A DNA stretch of 53,889 nt from an uncultured Rhodospirillaceae bacterium (GTDB lineage Bacteria > Pseudomonadota > Alphaproteobacteria > Rhodospirillales > Magnetospirillaceae): NCBI GenBank assembly GCA_937887565.1, contig CALABS010000060.1, positions 1 to 53,889 on the forward strand, in the 5' to 3' direction. The translations under genes were made by a program, and so were the position numbers. Within the stretch, counting starts at the first letter, position 1. Each line of letters starts with the position of its first letter. The notes under the pieces were generated by a model. That model ran no database searches. It saw nothing but the letters and a program-made list of their open reading frames with translations, and was not told the origin of the DNA. Positions 23,624 to 30,472 of the stretch are shown here, in pieces.

Positions 23624-23951
23624 AGCAGCACTGCATCAGCAGCGGTTGGCTGGGATCGTGGTTCATTCCGCCGACACGGCCGACCGGAACCATGAACACC
23701 ATCATCGTGCCCAGGTCCTTGTGGCGCAGCGTGAAGGTGCCCTGGCCGACCTCGTAGCCCTGCTGGGCGGCGAAGAACAGCGAGAACGGCGGGCGCTTCG
23801 CCCAAACGAAATTCGGCTTGAAGTTGGGCGTATCCTGGATGGACATCAGCCGGAACTCCAGCGCCGCCCCCGAGGTGTGTTCGTAGACGAAGGCCGATCC
23901 CACATGGGCGGCGAAATCCTGAGCGACACAGGAACCGATGTCGATCGTCAT
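23616..23951 (-). CDS. DUF6916-like protein
   Basis: This 111-residue protein begins AQDFAAHVGSAFVYEH and ends GGMNHDPSQPLLMQCCFN, with FSLFFAAQQGYEVGQGTFTL and LGTMMVFMVPVGR in the middle. It resembles the DUF6916 group, small beta-rich proteins coded next to tail-collar genes in several proteobacteria; I rely on memory of that pattern. No signal peptide or membrane helix is present. It is convergent to the GNAT gene with an eight-base overlap. Function unknown; linkage suggests a joint role with the collar proteins. Confidence 0.7.
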   Translation of the reverse strand: MTIDIGSCVAQDFAAHVGSAFVYEHTSGAALEFRLMSIQDTPNFKPNFVWAKRPPFSLFFAAQQGYEVGQGTFTLRHKDLGTMMVFMVPVGRVGGMNHDPSQPLLMQCCFN

Positions 23952-24104
23952 GACCAGCCGTCCTCCCTCATACGACCAACGGAATATCCGCCCATTATCG
24001 TAGACCGAAAACGTGTTTTCAACACGGCAGCGACACCGTCGAGCGGATTTTGCTTGGCGATATGTCGCGAAACGCGCAGACCGTCGCCGATAGCGTCGCC
24101 GGCG

Positions 24105-24665
24105 TCACTTCAGCGTCGCCGGAGTGATCTGCTGGAATGTGACGACCCGTCCGCCGTGGCGGCCGGCGAACTCGTCCGCACGCCCCGGATCGGAAAATGG
24201 AACCAGCTCGGAGCTTCCCATGGCGGCCCCCTTGTCGCTTCCGATCACGTAATAGGCCCGGCGCGCCTCGATCCAGGTGCCTACCTCGGGAGCGGCCCAT
24301 CGGGTCGCCCTCGCCATATCGTTGACGTAGATGGCGGCGAACTCCTTGCCACCCTCCTCGTCGATCAACAGCCAGGCGAACGTGTCGCGGACGGACGAGA
24401 ACCACAGCGGCTGGTCCTGGCCCCAGAGGAAGACCTGACCTTTCGGGCCGGCATGCTCCGACAGGAACATGCCGCACAAGGTGCCGACCGCCTCGGGTCC
24501 GGGCTCTCGCGGCACGGGCCTGGCAGAGGCGACGGACCCGTCGTCGCCGCAGCCGGCGAGGGACAGGAGGAACAGGGTGGCGGCAAGGGCGCGGGCCAAC
24601 GCGGAGCTTCTCCAGCGGATTCCTTCCCGGAAGATGGCCACCCCATGCCGTAGGACCAGTCCCAT
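24105..24665 (-). CDS. nosL: NosL-family copper lipoprotein
   Basis: The protein has LFLLSLAGC as a lipobox and then the NosL signature: TLCGMFLSEHAGPKGQVFLW, WFSSVRDTFAWLL, IYVNDMARATRW, RRAYYVIGSDKGAAMGSSEL, and FAGRHGGRVVTFQQI. NosL delivers Cu(I) to nitrous oxide reductase; the Cys-Gly-Met after the lipid anchor is the copper site. The longest frame (186 residues) starts at 24665 without a clear Shine-Dalgarno. A TTG at 24599 preceded by GGAGAAG would give a cleaner leader and may be the true start. There is no nosZ or other nos gene near it, so the gene is displaced from its usual operon. Confidence 0.88.
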   Translation of the reverse strand: MGLVLRHGVAIFREGIRWRSSALARALAATLFLLSLAGCGDDGSVASARPVPREPGPEAVGTLCGMFLSEHAGPKGQVFLWGQDQPLWFSSVRDTFAWLLIDEEGGKEFAAIYVNDMARATRWAAPEVGTWIEARRAYYVIGSDKGAAMGSSELVPFSDPGRADEFAGRHGGRVVTFQQITPATLK

Positions 24666-24702
24666 CCGCGCGGGAAACTTGGCGCTACTCCCGTGGTGGC
24701 AT

Positions 24703-24713
24703 CCCCCCCCCCC
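24703..24713. repeat. C11 homopolymer tract
   Basis: Eleven consecutive C residues (G on the coding strand of nosL) lie 38 bases upstream of the longest nosL frame and seven bases after the lysR stop. Length could vary by slippage. Confidence 0.9.
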
Positions 24714-24719
24714 GGCCGG

Positions 24720-25613
24720 CTACAGCGCCAAACCGGGGCGTCCGGCCTTGAGGTGATCCAGCAGGGCGCGGGCCGCCACCGAGGGCTGCTTGCCCACCGG
24801 CCATACCAGATACCACTGGCGGCGAAGCGGAAAGCCGGCCACATCCAGTTCGACGATCCCGGCGAAGCCGTCGACGGCGTGCCGCGACAGCACGGCAAGC
24901 CCAAGGCCGCCGAGCACCGCCTGCTTGATGGCCTCGTTGCTGCCGAGTTCCATGCGGATGCGGGGCTGGAAGCCGCGACCGGCGAAAAAGCGTTCGGCCG
25001 CTTGGCGGGTGCCGGACCCGGGCTCGCGGGCGAGCATGGGTTCGGAGGCCAGCCGCACCGGGTCGATGCCCCGTTCACCGGCCAGCGGATGGCCGGCCGG
25101 CGCCACCACCACCAACGGGTTCTCCATGAACGGCAGCGCCACCACGTCCATCTCGGAAGGCGGCGCGCCGAAGACGTAGAAGTCGTCGAGATTGGCCCTG
25201 AGCCGCTCGAGGGCGCGCTCGCGGTTGACCACCTCCAGCGCCAGGTCGATGCCGGGGTGGCGGTTGCAGAACGGCCCCAGGAGGCGCGGCAGGAAGTATT
25301 CGGCCGAGGTCAGGGCGGCGATGCGCAGCCGCCCCGTCTTCAGGCCCTTGAGGTCGGCCATGGCGCCCTCGAAGCGATCGACGCTCTCGAACACCTCGCG
25401 ACACAGGACGTGCAGCGCCCGGCCGGCATCGGTCAGGAAGATGCGCTTGCCGATCTGCTCGAACAGCGGTTGGCCGATGGAGTCGGAAATCTTGCGGATC
25501 TGCACCGACAGCGTCGGCTGGCTGAGATGCATCTCGTCGGCGGCGCGGCTGAAGCTGCCATTGCGGACGATGGCGTCGAACACCCGGAGCTGGCGGAACG
25601 TGGCGTGGCGCAT
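24720..25613 (-). CDS. LysR-family regulator, CbbR-like
   Basis: The 297-residue protein has the LysR winged helix-turn-helix at residues 1-60 (FRQLRVFDAIVRNGSFSRAA, LSQPTLSVQIRKISD) and a substrate-binding domain with ALTSAEYFLPRLLGPF, FGAPPSEMDVVALPFMENPL and LGGLGLAVLSRHAV. These match CbbR, the activator of Calvin-cycle genes. No cbb gene lies in the window, so the target is not shown. An inverted repeat at 25636-25653 in front of the start is a candidate autoregulatory site. Other LysR groups cannot be excluded. Confidence 0.85.
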   Translation of the reverse strand: MRHATFRQLRVFDAIVRNGSFSRAADEMHLSQPTLSVQIRKISDSIGQPLFEQIGKRIFLTDAGRALHVLCREVFESVDRFEGAMADLKGLKTGRLRIAALTSAEYFLPRLLGPFCNRHPGIDLALEVVNRERALERLRANLDDFYVFGAPPSEMDVVALPFMENPLVVVAPAGHPLAGERGIDPVRLASEPMLAREPGSGTRQAAERFFAGRGFQPRIRMELGSNEAIKQAVLGGLGLAVLSRHAVDGFAGIVELDVAGFPLRRQWYLVWPVGKQPSVAARALLDHLKAGRPGLAL

Positions 25614-25635
25614 GGCTTAACAATATGGAATTGAC

Positions 25636-25653
25636 GATAGATCATCATCTATC
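25636..25653. promoter_or_regulatory. Inverted repeat in front of the lysR gene
   Basis: GATAGAT-CATC-ATCTATC is a perfect seven-base inverted repeat 23 bp upstream of the lysR start. LysR proteins usually bind such dyads in their own promoter. Confidence 0.5.
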
Positions 25654-25669
25654 AGCATCCGCGCCGACA

Positions 25670-25702
25670 ACCCAAAAAGAAAGGCGCCGCGAGGGCGGCG
25701 CC
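25670..25702 (-). terminator. Rho-independent terminator on the reverse strand
   Basis: A perfect eight-base GC stem with a four-base loop (25683-25690 and 25695-25702) is followed, on the reverse strand, by a T-rich run TTTCTTTTT. It lies upstream of lysR, so it would end a short leftward transcript from 25703-25889, not the lysR message. Confidence 0.6.
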
Positions 25703-25760
25703 ATGAGGAAGCAGGTAGGCCGTTGGCATGACGGGACCATACACGCCTGGGCATCTCGGT

Positions 25761-25811
25761 GAAAATTGCAATTTTCTATGGTTACCATGATGGACATCTA
25801 TGGATATCCAT
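25761..25811. promoter_or_regulatory. Cluster of three perfect palindromes
   Basis: GAAAATTGCAATTTTC (25761-25776), ATGGTTACCAT (25778-25788) and ATGGATATCCAT (25800-25811) lie within 51 bp in the region upstream of the CBS gene. They are AT-rich against the GC-rich background and look like regulator binding sites. Confidence 0.55.
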
Positions 25812-25888
25812 GGACGTTGCGCGGCACGGGGAACCCACGTCCGAGGCAATGCGTTGTGCTGAACGTCGGGTCACCGAAGGAGGCAACG

Positions 25889-26329
25889 ATGCAAATTCGA
25901 GACTGCATGAGCGGCGATGTCACCATCGCCAGCCCGGAAATGAGCCTGAAGGACGCCGCCCGCCTGATGCGCGAGCAGGACACCGGATTCCTGCCGGTGG
26001 GCGAGAACGACCGTCTGGTCGGCTCGCTGACCGACCGCGACATCACGGTACGGGCGGTGTGCGAGGGCATGGACCCCAACATCGCCAAGGTGCGCGAGGC
26101 CATGTCCCGGCACATCGTCTACTGCTTCGACGATCAGGACACCACCGAGGCCGCCCGCCTGATGGGCGAAAAGCAGATCCGCCGGCTGGCGGTGCTGAAC
26201 CACGACAAGCGCCTGGTCGGAGTGCTGTCGCTGGGCGATATCGCCGGGCGCGCCCACGACGACCGGGCCGCCGAGCAGGCGCTTGAGGGTGTTTCCCACC
26301 ACACCGGCAAGGCGCGCGACCTCCACTAG
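25889..26329 (+). CDS. CBS-domain protein
   Basis: The 146-residue protein contains two CBS motifs (about residues 1-60 and 70-130): MQIRDCMSGDVTIASPEM, DAARLMREQDTGFLPVGEND, LVGSLTDRDITVR, and MGEKQIRRLAVLNHDKRLVG, VLSLGDIA. CBS pairs bind adenine nucleotides or act as energy or redox sensors. There is no fused enzyme domain. ATG 25889 has GGAGG upstream; the longer frame from 25766 is unlikely. It is followed by a strong hairpin and shares its 5' region with the reverse-strand terminator and the palindromes. Confidence 0.9.
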   Translation: MQIRDCMSGDVTIASPEMSLKDAARLMREQDTGFLPVGENDRLVGSLTDRDITVRAVCEGMDPNIAKVREAMSRHIVYCFDDQDTTEAARLMGEKQIRRLAVLNHDKRLVGVLSLGDIAGRAHDDRAAEQALEGVSHHTGKARDLH

Positions 26330-26336
26330 ACAAGCC

Positions 26337-26363
26337 GGCGGGACGGGGGAAGCCCGTCCCGCC
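26337..26363. terminator. Hairpin between convergent genes
   Basis: A perfect 11-bp stem (26337-26347 with 26353-26363) with a five-base loop sits between the CBS gene and the reverse-strand gene at 26370. It has no T-run and probably serves both. Confidence 0.6.
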
Positions 26364-26369
26364 GCCGCG

Positions 26370-26603
26370 TCAGGCCCGGCCGCCGCCACGCGGATGCACG
26401 TCGTCCGAGCGGACGGGGATCATCGCGTTCCAACTGCCGTCCGCGTTGCGGCTCATCATGCCCCGGCTGGCCACCCAGCGGTCGCTGGGGGTCGGCCAAG
26501 CGATCTCCACGAGATCGCCGGCAACGGCCTCGACCCGGGTCTCGACCTCGTCGTCGTCGTCGGGCAGTTGCACGATCACCCGGTCCCCGACCTTCGGCAT
26601 CAT
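26370..26603 (-). CDS. Small acidic conserved hypothetical protein
   Basis: I start at the double Met (MMPKVGDRVIVQLPDDDDE) at 26603, preceded by GGAGAA on the coding strand, giving 77 residues. The longer frame from 26768 adds low-quality residues. It reads as a small beta-barrel-like domain (KVGDRVIVQL, VETRVEAVAGDLVEIAWP, RWVASRGMMSRNADGSWNAMIPVR) with an SH3-like rhythm and an acidic cluster DDDDE at residues 16-20. I do not recognise a named family. It lies in its own short unit, convergent with the CBS gene. Confidence 0.6.
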   Translation of the reverse strand: MMPKVGDRVIVQLPDDDDEVETRVEAVAGDLVEIAWPTPSDRWVASRGMMSRNADGSWNAMIPVRSDDVHPRGGGRA

Positions 26604-26733
26604 GGCGCGTTCTCCTCTGCTGCTGACTCCTCCCGAGATGGGACCCGAAGGGCCGCCGATCCAGCACCGCCGCGAACCCCGGCGGCGGCAGGCTGTTGAA
26701 CCCCGAGACGCGGACGCAATCGGAGGGACGGCC

Positions 26734-26820
26734 ATGCTGAAGGTCCTGGGCTGGGCGGTGGCGATCATCTTCCTGATCGGCCTGCTGGTGGTGTTCGGTG
26801 TCCTCGACCTGATCTTCTAG
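26734..26820 (+). CDS. 28-residue single-helix membrane protein
   Basis: A short frame after a good ribosome site (GGAGGGAC, seven bases before ATG 26734) codes one hydrophobic helix: MLKVLGWAVAIIFLIGLLVV then FGVLDLIF. The Lys3/Asp25 ends and the absence of other charges are typical of small membrane proteins. Gene status rests on the ribosome site and composition only, so it needs comparison with relatives. It lies on the forward strand, 130 bp from the start of the preceding reverse-strand gene. Confidence 0.5.
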   Translation: MLKVLGWAVAIIFLIGLLVVFGVLDLIF

Positions 26821-27124
26821 CTGGATATCGTCCTTCCACAACCGGACACAATCTTTCCAGCGGCGAAAGATGGCACCACGCTACAGCAATTCCAAATTCG
26901 CTCGGAAGCGCGCGGGATTCCGCCCTCGGGTCCCCACCCTATGCTGCACTGCACCTACCCGTTCGGAGTGGCACGCTCCTTGCGGATGAGTCTCTCCAGA
27001 CAAGCGATAAGAAGAATCCCGGGAGGATGTTTGGATCGCCGGGGCGACGGCAACCGCCGCCCCCGGCCCCGCACCCCCCGGAATTCGCCGCCCAGAAACG
27101 AGCCCTGGAGAGGTGGGGATTCCG
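26821..27124 (+). promoter_or_regulatory. Leader of the hydrogenase operon
   Basis: This 304-bp gap has no gene. It contains the sigma-54 promoter at 26969-26984, an AT-richer upstream half where HoxA and IHF may bind, and a 140-bp untranslated leader. I found no perfect TTG-N5-CAA site of the HupR type. Confidence 0.5.
26969..26984 (+). promoter_or_regulatory. Sigma-54 promoter of hybO
   Basis: TGGCACGCTCCTTGCG matches the -24/-12 consensus TGGCACG-N4-TTGC exactly, 140 bp upstream of hybO. The locus codes an NtrC-type activator (HoxA, 42044), so this is very probably the H2-controlled promoter of the hydrogenase operon. Confidence 0.85.
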
Positions 27125-28258
27125 ATGTACGACGACAGCGCCATCACATTCGAGACCGACGTGGAAAGCCGGTTCGGCCTTTCCCGCCGCGACTTCATGA
27201 AGTTCTGCGCCGCCATGGCCGCCACCATGGGCCTGCCGCGCGGAGCCGACGCGCAGATCGCCGAGGCGATCACCAAGAAGGAGCGCCCCTCGGTCATCTG
27301 GCTGCACCACCAGGAATGCACCGGCTGCACCGAGTCGCTGTTGCGCTCGGAGCATCCGACGCTGGACAAGCTGATCCTCGACATCGTGTCGCTGGACTAT
27401 CACGAGACCATCTTCGCCGCCGCCGGCCACCAGGCCGAGACCGCCCGCCTGGCGGCCATGGAGAAGAACAAGGGCAAGTACCTGCTGGTCGTCGAGGGCG
27501 CCATCCCCACCAAGGACGGCGGCATCTACTGCAAGATCGGCGGCAAGACCTCCCTGGAACTGACCCGGGAATGCGCCGAGCACGCCGCCGCCATCGTCGC
27601 CATCGGCTCGTGCGCGTCGTGGGGCGGCATGCCGTCGACCCCGCCAAACCCCACCGGCTCGGCCGGCGTGCGCGAGGCGTTGGGCCGCAACGACGTGGTG
27701 ACCATCCCCGGCTGCCCGCCGAACCCCTATAACTTCCTTTCCACCGTCGTCCACTTCCTGACCTTCGGCACCCTGCCGGCGGTCGATCCCGAGGGCCGGC
27801 CGCTGTTCGCCTATGGCCGCCTGATCCACGAGAACTGCGAACGCCGCGCCCATTTCGACGCCGGCCGCTTCGCCATGGAGTTCGGCGACGAAGGGCACAA
27901 GAAGGGCTACTGCCTCTATAAGCTGGGCTGCAAGGGCCCCGAGACCTACGCCAACTGCCCGACCGTGCTGTTCGGCGACGCCGGCCCGGGCTCGTGGCCG
28001 GTGGGCACCGGCCATCCCTGCATCGGCTGCACCGAGAAGGGCATCGGCTTCGCCAAGCCCATCCACGCCCTGGCCGACCTTAAGAACCAGCGCCCGCCGG
28101 TGGGCTATCCGCGCGCGGTCGAGGAACAGGGCACCGGCGCCACCCTGGGCTCCGCCGCGTTGCTGGTGGGCGTCGCGGCCGCCGCCGCCGGGGCCGGCTA
28201 CAAGCTGGTCGGCAACCTGGGCCGCGACGAAGACGACGACGACCAGAGCCAGGGGTGA
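27125..28258 (+). CDS. hybO: [NiFe] hydrogenase small subunit HybO
   Basis: The Fe-S electron-transfer subunit of a Hyb-type (group 1c) uptake hydrogenase. The 377-residue precursor has a Tat signal (SRRDFMKF, Arg21-Arg22; cleavage near ADA-Q at 43) and a C-terminal membrane anchor (GSAALLVGVAAAAAGAGYKL). Cluster ligands: ECTGCTES (Cys65, Cys68), GSCASWGG, IPGCPPNP for the proximal cluster, with HENCERRAHF, CLYKLGCKGPETYANCP and HPCIGCTE for the distal and medial ones. The proximal motif is CTGC, not CTCC, so it lacks the extra cysteines of O2-tolerant enzymes. I use ATG 27125 after GAGGTGGGG; GTG 27113 is an alternative. hybA follows after five bases. Confidence 0.95.
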   Translation: MYDDSAITFETDVESRFGLSRRDFMKFCAAMAATMGLPRGADAQIAEAITKKERPSVIWLHHQECTGCTESLLRSEHPTLDKLILDIVSLDYHETIFAAAGHQAETARLAAMEKNKGKYLLVVEGAIPTKDGGIYCKIGGKTSLELTRECAEHAAAIVAIGSCASWGGMPSTPPNPTGSAGVREALGRNDVVTIPGCPPNPYNFLSTVVHFLTFGTLPAVDPEGRPLFAYGRLIHENCERRAHFDAGRFAMEFGDEGHKKGYCLYKLGCKGPETYANCPTVLFGDAGPGSWPVGTGHPCIGCTEKGIGFAKPIHALADLKNQRPPVGYPRAVEEQGTGATLGSAALLVGVAAAAAGAGYKLVGNLGRDEDDDDQSQG

Positions 28259-28263
28259 GGCCG

Positions 28264-29241
28264 ATGACCATCAATCGACGCGACTTCCTGCGCGGCGCGG
28301 CGTCGGGCTCGGCGGCGGTAGCCGCCTGCGCGACGCTGGCGCCCTCGCGGGCCGAGGCGCGCGGCAATCTTCCGATTCCGGAAAACGCCGTGGGCCTGCT
28401 TTACGATTCGACGCTGTGCATCGGCTGCAAGGCCTGCATGTCCGCCTGCAAGGAGGCCAACGACCTCCCGCTTGAGGACAATGTGGGCGAGGGCCTGTGG
28501 GACACGCCGCTGGAACTGTCGGGCAAGACCTATACGGTCATCAAGATCTACCAGCACGGCACCATGGAGCATAAGGACAAGGCCGAGAACGGCTTTGCCC
28601 ATATCAAGCGCCAGTGCCTGCATTGCGCCGACCCGTCCTGCGTCTCGGCCTGCCCGGTCAGCGCCATGACCAAGGACGGGCCGCTGGGCATCGTCGAGTA
28701 CAACAAGGACGCCTGCATCGGCTGCCGCTACTGTGTCGCCGCCTGCCCGTTCGGCGTGCCGCAGTTCCAGTACGACACGCCGTTCCCCGAGATCGCCAAG
28801 TGCCAGTTGTGCAAGCACCGCCTGGACGACGGCAAGATCCCGGCCTGCGCCGAGGTCTGCCCCACCGGGGCCACCCTGTTCGGGTCGTATGCGGCGCTGG
28901 ACGAGGAGATCACCCGGCGCAAGGCCATGACCCCCGGTGAGGCGGCCCTGTTCCCCCGCCGCACCGTCGATTCCGGCGATGTGCACGAGAAGGCGGCGCC
29001 GGAATACATCGACGACGTCTACGGCGACACGGAAGTGGGCGGTACCCAGGTACGCTATCTGTCCGGGGTTCCGTTCGACAAGTTCGGCCTGCCGACCGAC
29101 CTGCCGGAACGCTCCTTCGCCTCCAAGTCCGAGACGCTCCAGCACTCCCTGTATGGGGGACTGGCGGCGCCCGTCGTCGTGCTGGCCGGCCTGGTGGCCG
29201 CCGCCTGGCGCGGCTCCAAGAACCACCACGACGACGAGTAG
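28264..29241 (+). CDS. hybA: Hydrogenase-2 ferredoxin-like subunit HybA
   Basis: The periplasmic four-cluster electron carrier between HybO and HybB. The 325-residue protein starts with a Tat signal (NRRDFLRGAASG) and has four 4Fe-4S motifs: CIGCKACMSACKEAN, CLHCADPSCVSACPVSAM, CIGCRYCVAACPFGVP and CQLCKHRL...CAEVCPTGA. A C-terminal membrane helix (LAAPVVVLAGLVAAAW) is typical for HybA. It follows hybO after five bases and precedes hybB by nine. A GTG at 28255 could serve as an earlier start but ATG 28264 gives the standard Tat leader. Confidence 0.94.
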   Translation: MTINRRDFLRGAASGSAAVAACATLAPSRAEARGNLPIPENAVGLLYDSTLCIGCKACMSACKEANDLPLEDNVGEGLWDTPLELSGKTYTVIKIYQHGTMEHKDKAENGFAHIKRQCLHCADPSCVSACPVSAMTKDGPLGIVEYNKDACIGCRYCVAACPFGVPQFQYDTPFPEIAKCQLCKHRLDDGKIPACAEVCPTGATLFGSYAALDEEITRRKAMTPGEAALFPRRTVDSGDVHEKAAPEYIDDVYGDTEVGGTQVRYLSGVPFDKFGLPTDLPERSFASKSETLQHSLYGGLAAPVVVLAGLVAAAWRGSKNHHDDE

Positions 29242-29250
29242 GGGGACGCC

Positions 29251-30456
29251 ATGAGTGAAGTCATCCTTCCCAGCGAGGTGGCCAAGCGCCAGCACCACCA
29301 CCACAAGCCGGCGGCCATCGGCGGTGGCCTGATCTCGCCGATGACGGTGGTCCTGGGCGCGCTCGTCGCCGTCGCCTTCTTCTTCCTGGGCCAGCGCTTC
29401 ATCTATGGCCTGGGCGCGGTCACCAACGTCAACAACGGCTATCCCTGGGGCATCTGGGTAGTGTGGGACGTGGTCATCGCCACCGGCTTCGCCTGCGGCG
29501 GTTACGCCATGGCCCTGGTGACCTACATCCTCAACAAGGGCGAGTACCACCCGCTGGTGCGGCCGGCGCTGACCGCCTCGCTGTTCGGCTACAGCCTCGG
29601 CGGCGCCTCGGTGCTGATCGACCTCGGCCGCTATTGGAACTTCTGGCACATCCTGTGGCCGGGCTATGCCCATGTGGACTCGGTGATGTTCGAGGTCGCC
29701 GCCTGCATCTCGCTCTACATCATCGTGCTGTGGATCGAGTTCAGCCCCGCCTTCCTCGAGCATCTCGGCCTCAAGGACGCCAAGCGCAAGCTGTCCAAGG
29801 TGATGTTCTTCTTCATCGGCCTGGGCGTGCTGCTGCCGTCCATGCACCAAAGCTCGCTGGGCTCGCTGCTGGTGGTGATGGGCGCCCAGGTCCATCCGCT
29901 GTGGCAGACCATGCTGCTGCCGCTGTTGTTCCTGCTGACGGCGGCCTGCATGGGCTTCGCGGTGGTGATCCTGGAGGCCACCCTGGCCGCCGTCGGTTTC
30001 GGCCGCGACCTCGACCACGAACTGCCCATGCTGTCGAAGATCGGCAAGATCATCGCCGGCGTGCTGACCGTCTACCTGGTCCTGCGCCTGGGCGACATCG
30101 TGGTGCGCGGCCAGCTGGGCGCAATCTTCACCTCGGGCTTCAAGAGCGTGATGTTCCTGATCGAGATGGCGCTGTTCGCGGCCCCGATCGTGCTGATGGC
30201 CAAGGCGGCCAACCGCAAGCGGCTGTCCAAGCTGTTCGCGGCCGCCGGTTCCATGCTGACCGGCGCGGTGCTGTACCGCATCGATGCCTTCCTGGTGGCC
30301 TACGACACCGGCCCCGGCTGGAACTACTTTCCCAGCGTCCCCGAAATGATGGTGACCATCGGCATCATCGCGCTGGAGGTCCTGGCCTACATCGTCTTCG
30401 TCAAGAAATTCCCCATCCTTCCCGGCCAACCGCACCAGCCCTCGAACGGCCGTTGA
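29251..30456 (+). CDS. hybB: Hydrogenase-2 membrane subunit HybB (NrfD family)
   Basis: HybB passes electrons from HybA to the quinone pool and may pump or translocate protons. The 401-residue protein has about ten membrane helices and the NrfD/PsrC plan: NVNNGYPWGIWVVWDVVIAT, GGYAMALVTYILN, LLGxxS-like FGYSLGGASVLIDLGRYWN, HMPSMHQSS-like PSMHQSSLGSLLVVMG and LPLLFLLTAACMGFAVVILEAT (each a different helix). The His-rich N-terminus KRQHHHHKP is notable. Co-transcribed between hybA and hybC. Confidence 0.94.
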   Translation: MSEVILPSEVAKRQHHHHKPAAIGGGLISPMTVVLGALVAVAFFFLGQRFIYGLGAVTNVNNGYPWGIWVVWDVVIATGFACGGYAMALVTYILNKGEYHPLVRPALTASLFGYSLGGASVLIDLGRYWNFWHILWPGYAHVDSVMFEVAACISLYIIVLWIEFSPAFLEHLGLKDAKRKLSKVMFFFIGLGVLLPSMHQSSLGSLLVVMGAQVHPLWQTMLLPLLFLLTAACMGFAVVILEATLAAVGFGRDLDHELPMLSKIGKIIAGVLTVYLVLRLGDIVVRGQLGAIFTSGFKSVMFLIEMALFAAPIVLMAKAANRKRLSKLFAAAGSMLTGAVLYRIDAFLVAYDTGPGWNYFPSVPEMMVTIGIIALEVLAYIVFVKKFPILPGQPHQPSNGR

Positions 30457-30472
30457 TTAGGAGATTGCAGTC

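Noticed and set aside
21375..23951. Prophage remnant
   Set aside because: No integrase, capsid, terminase or other tail genes nearby and normal GC content; the collar genes form a stand-alone set.
26370..26768. 132-codon version of the small acidic protein
   Set aside because: The first 55 codons are Arg/Ser/Gly-rich without structure and a good ribosome site exists for the shorter form.
28198..30435. 745-codon reverse frame across hybA/hybB
   Set aside because: Artefact of GC-rich coding opposite the true hydrogenase genes; no recognisable domain.
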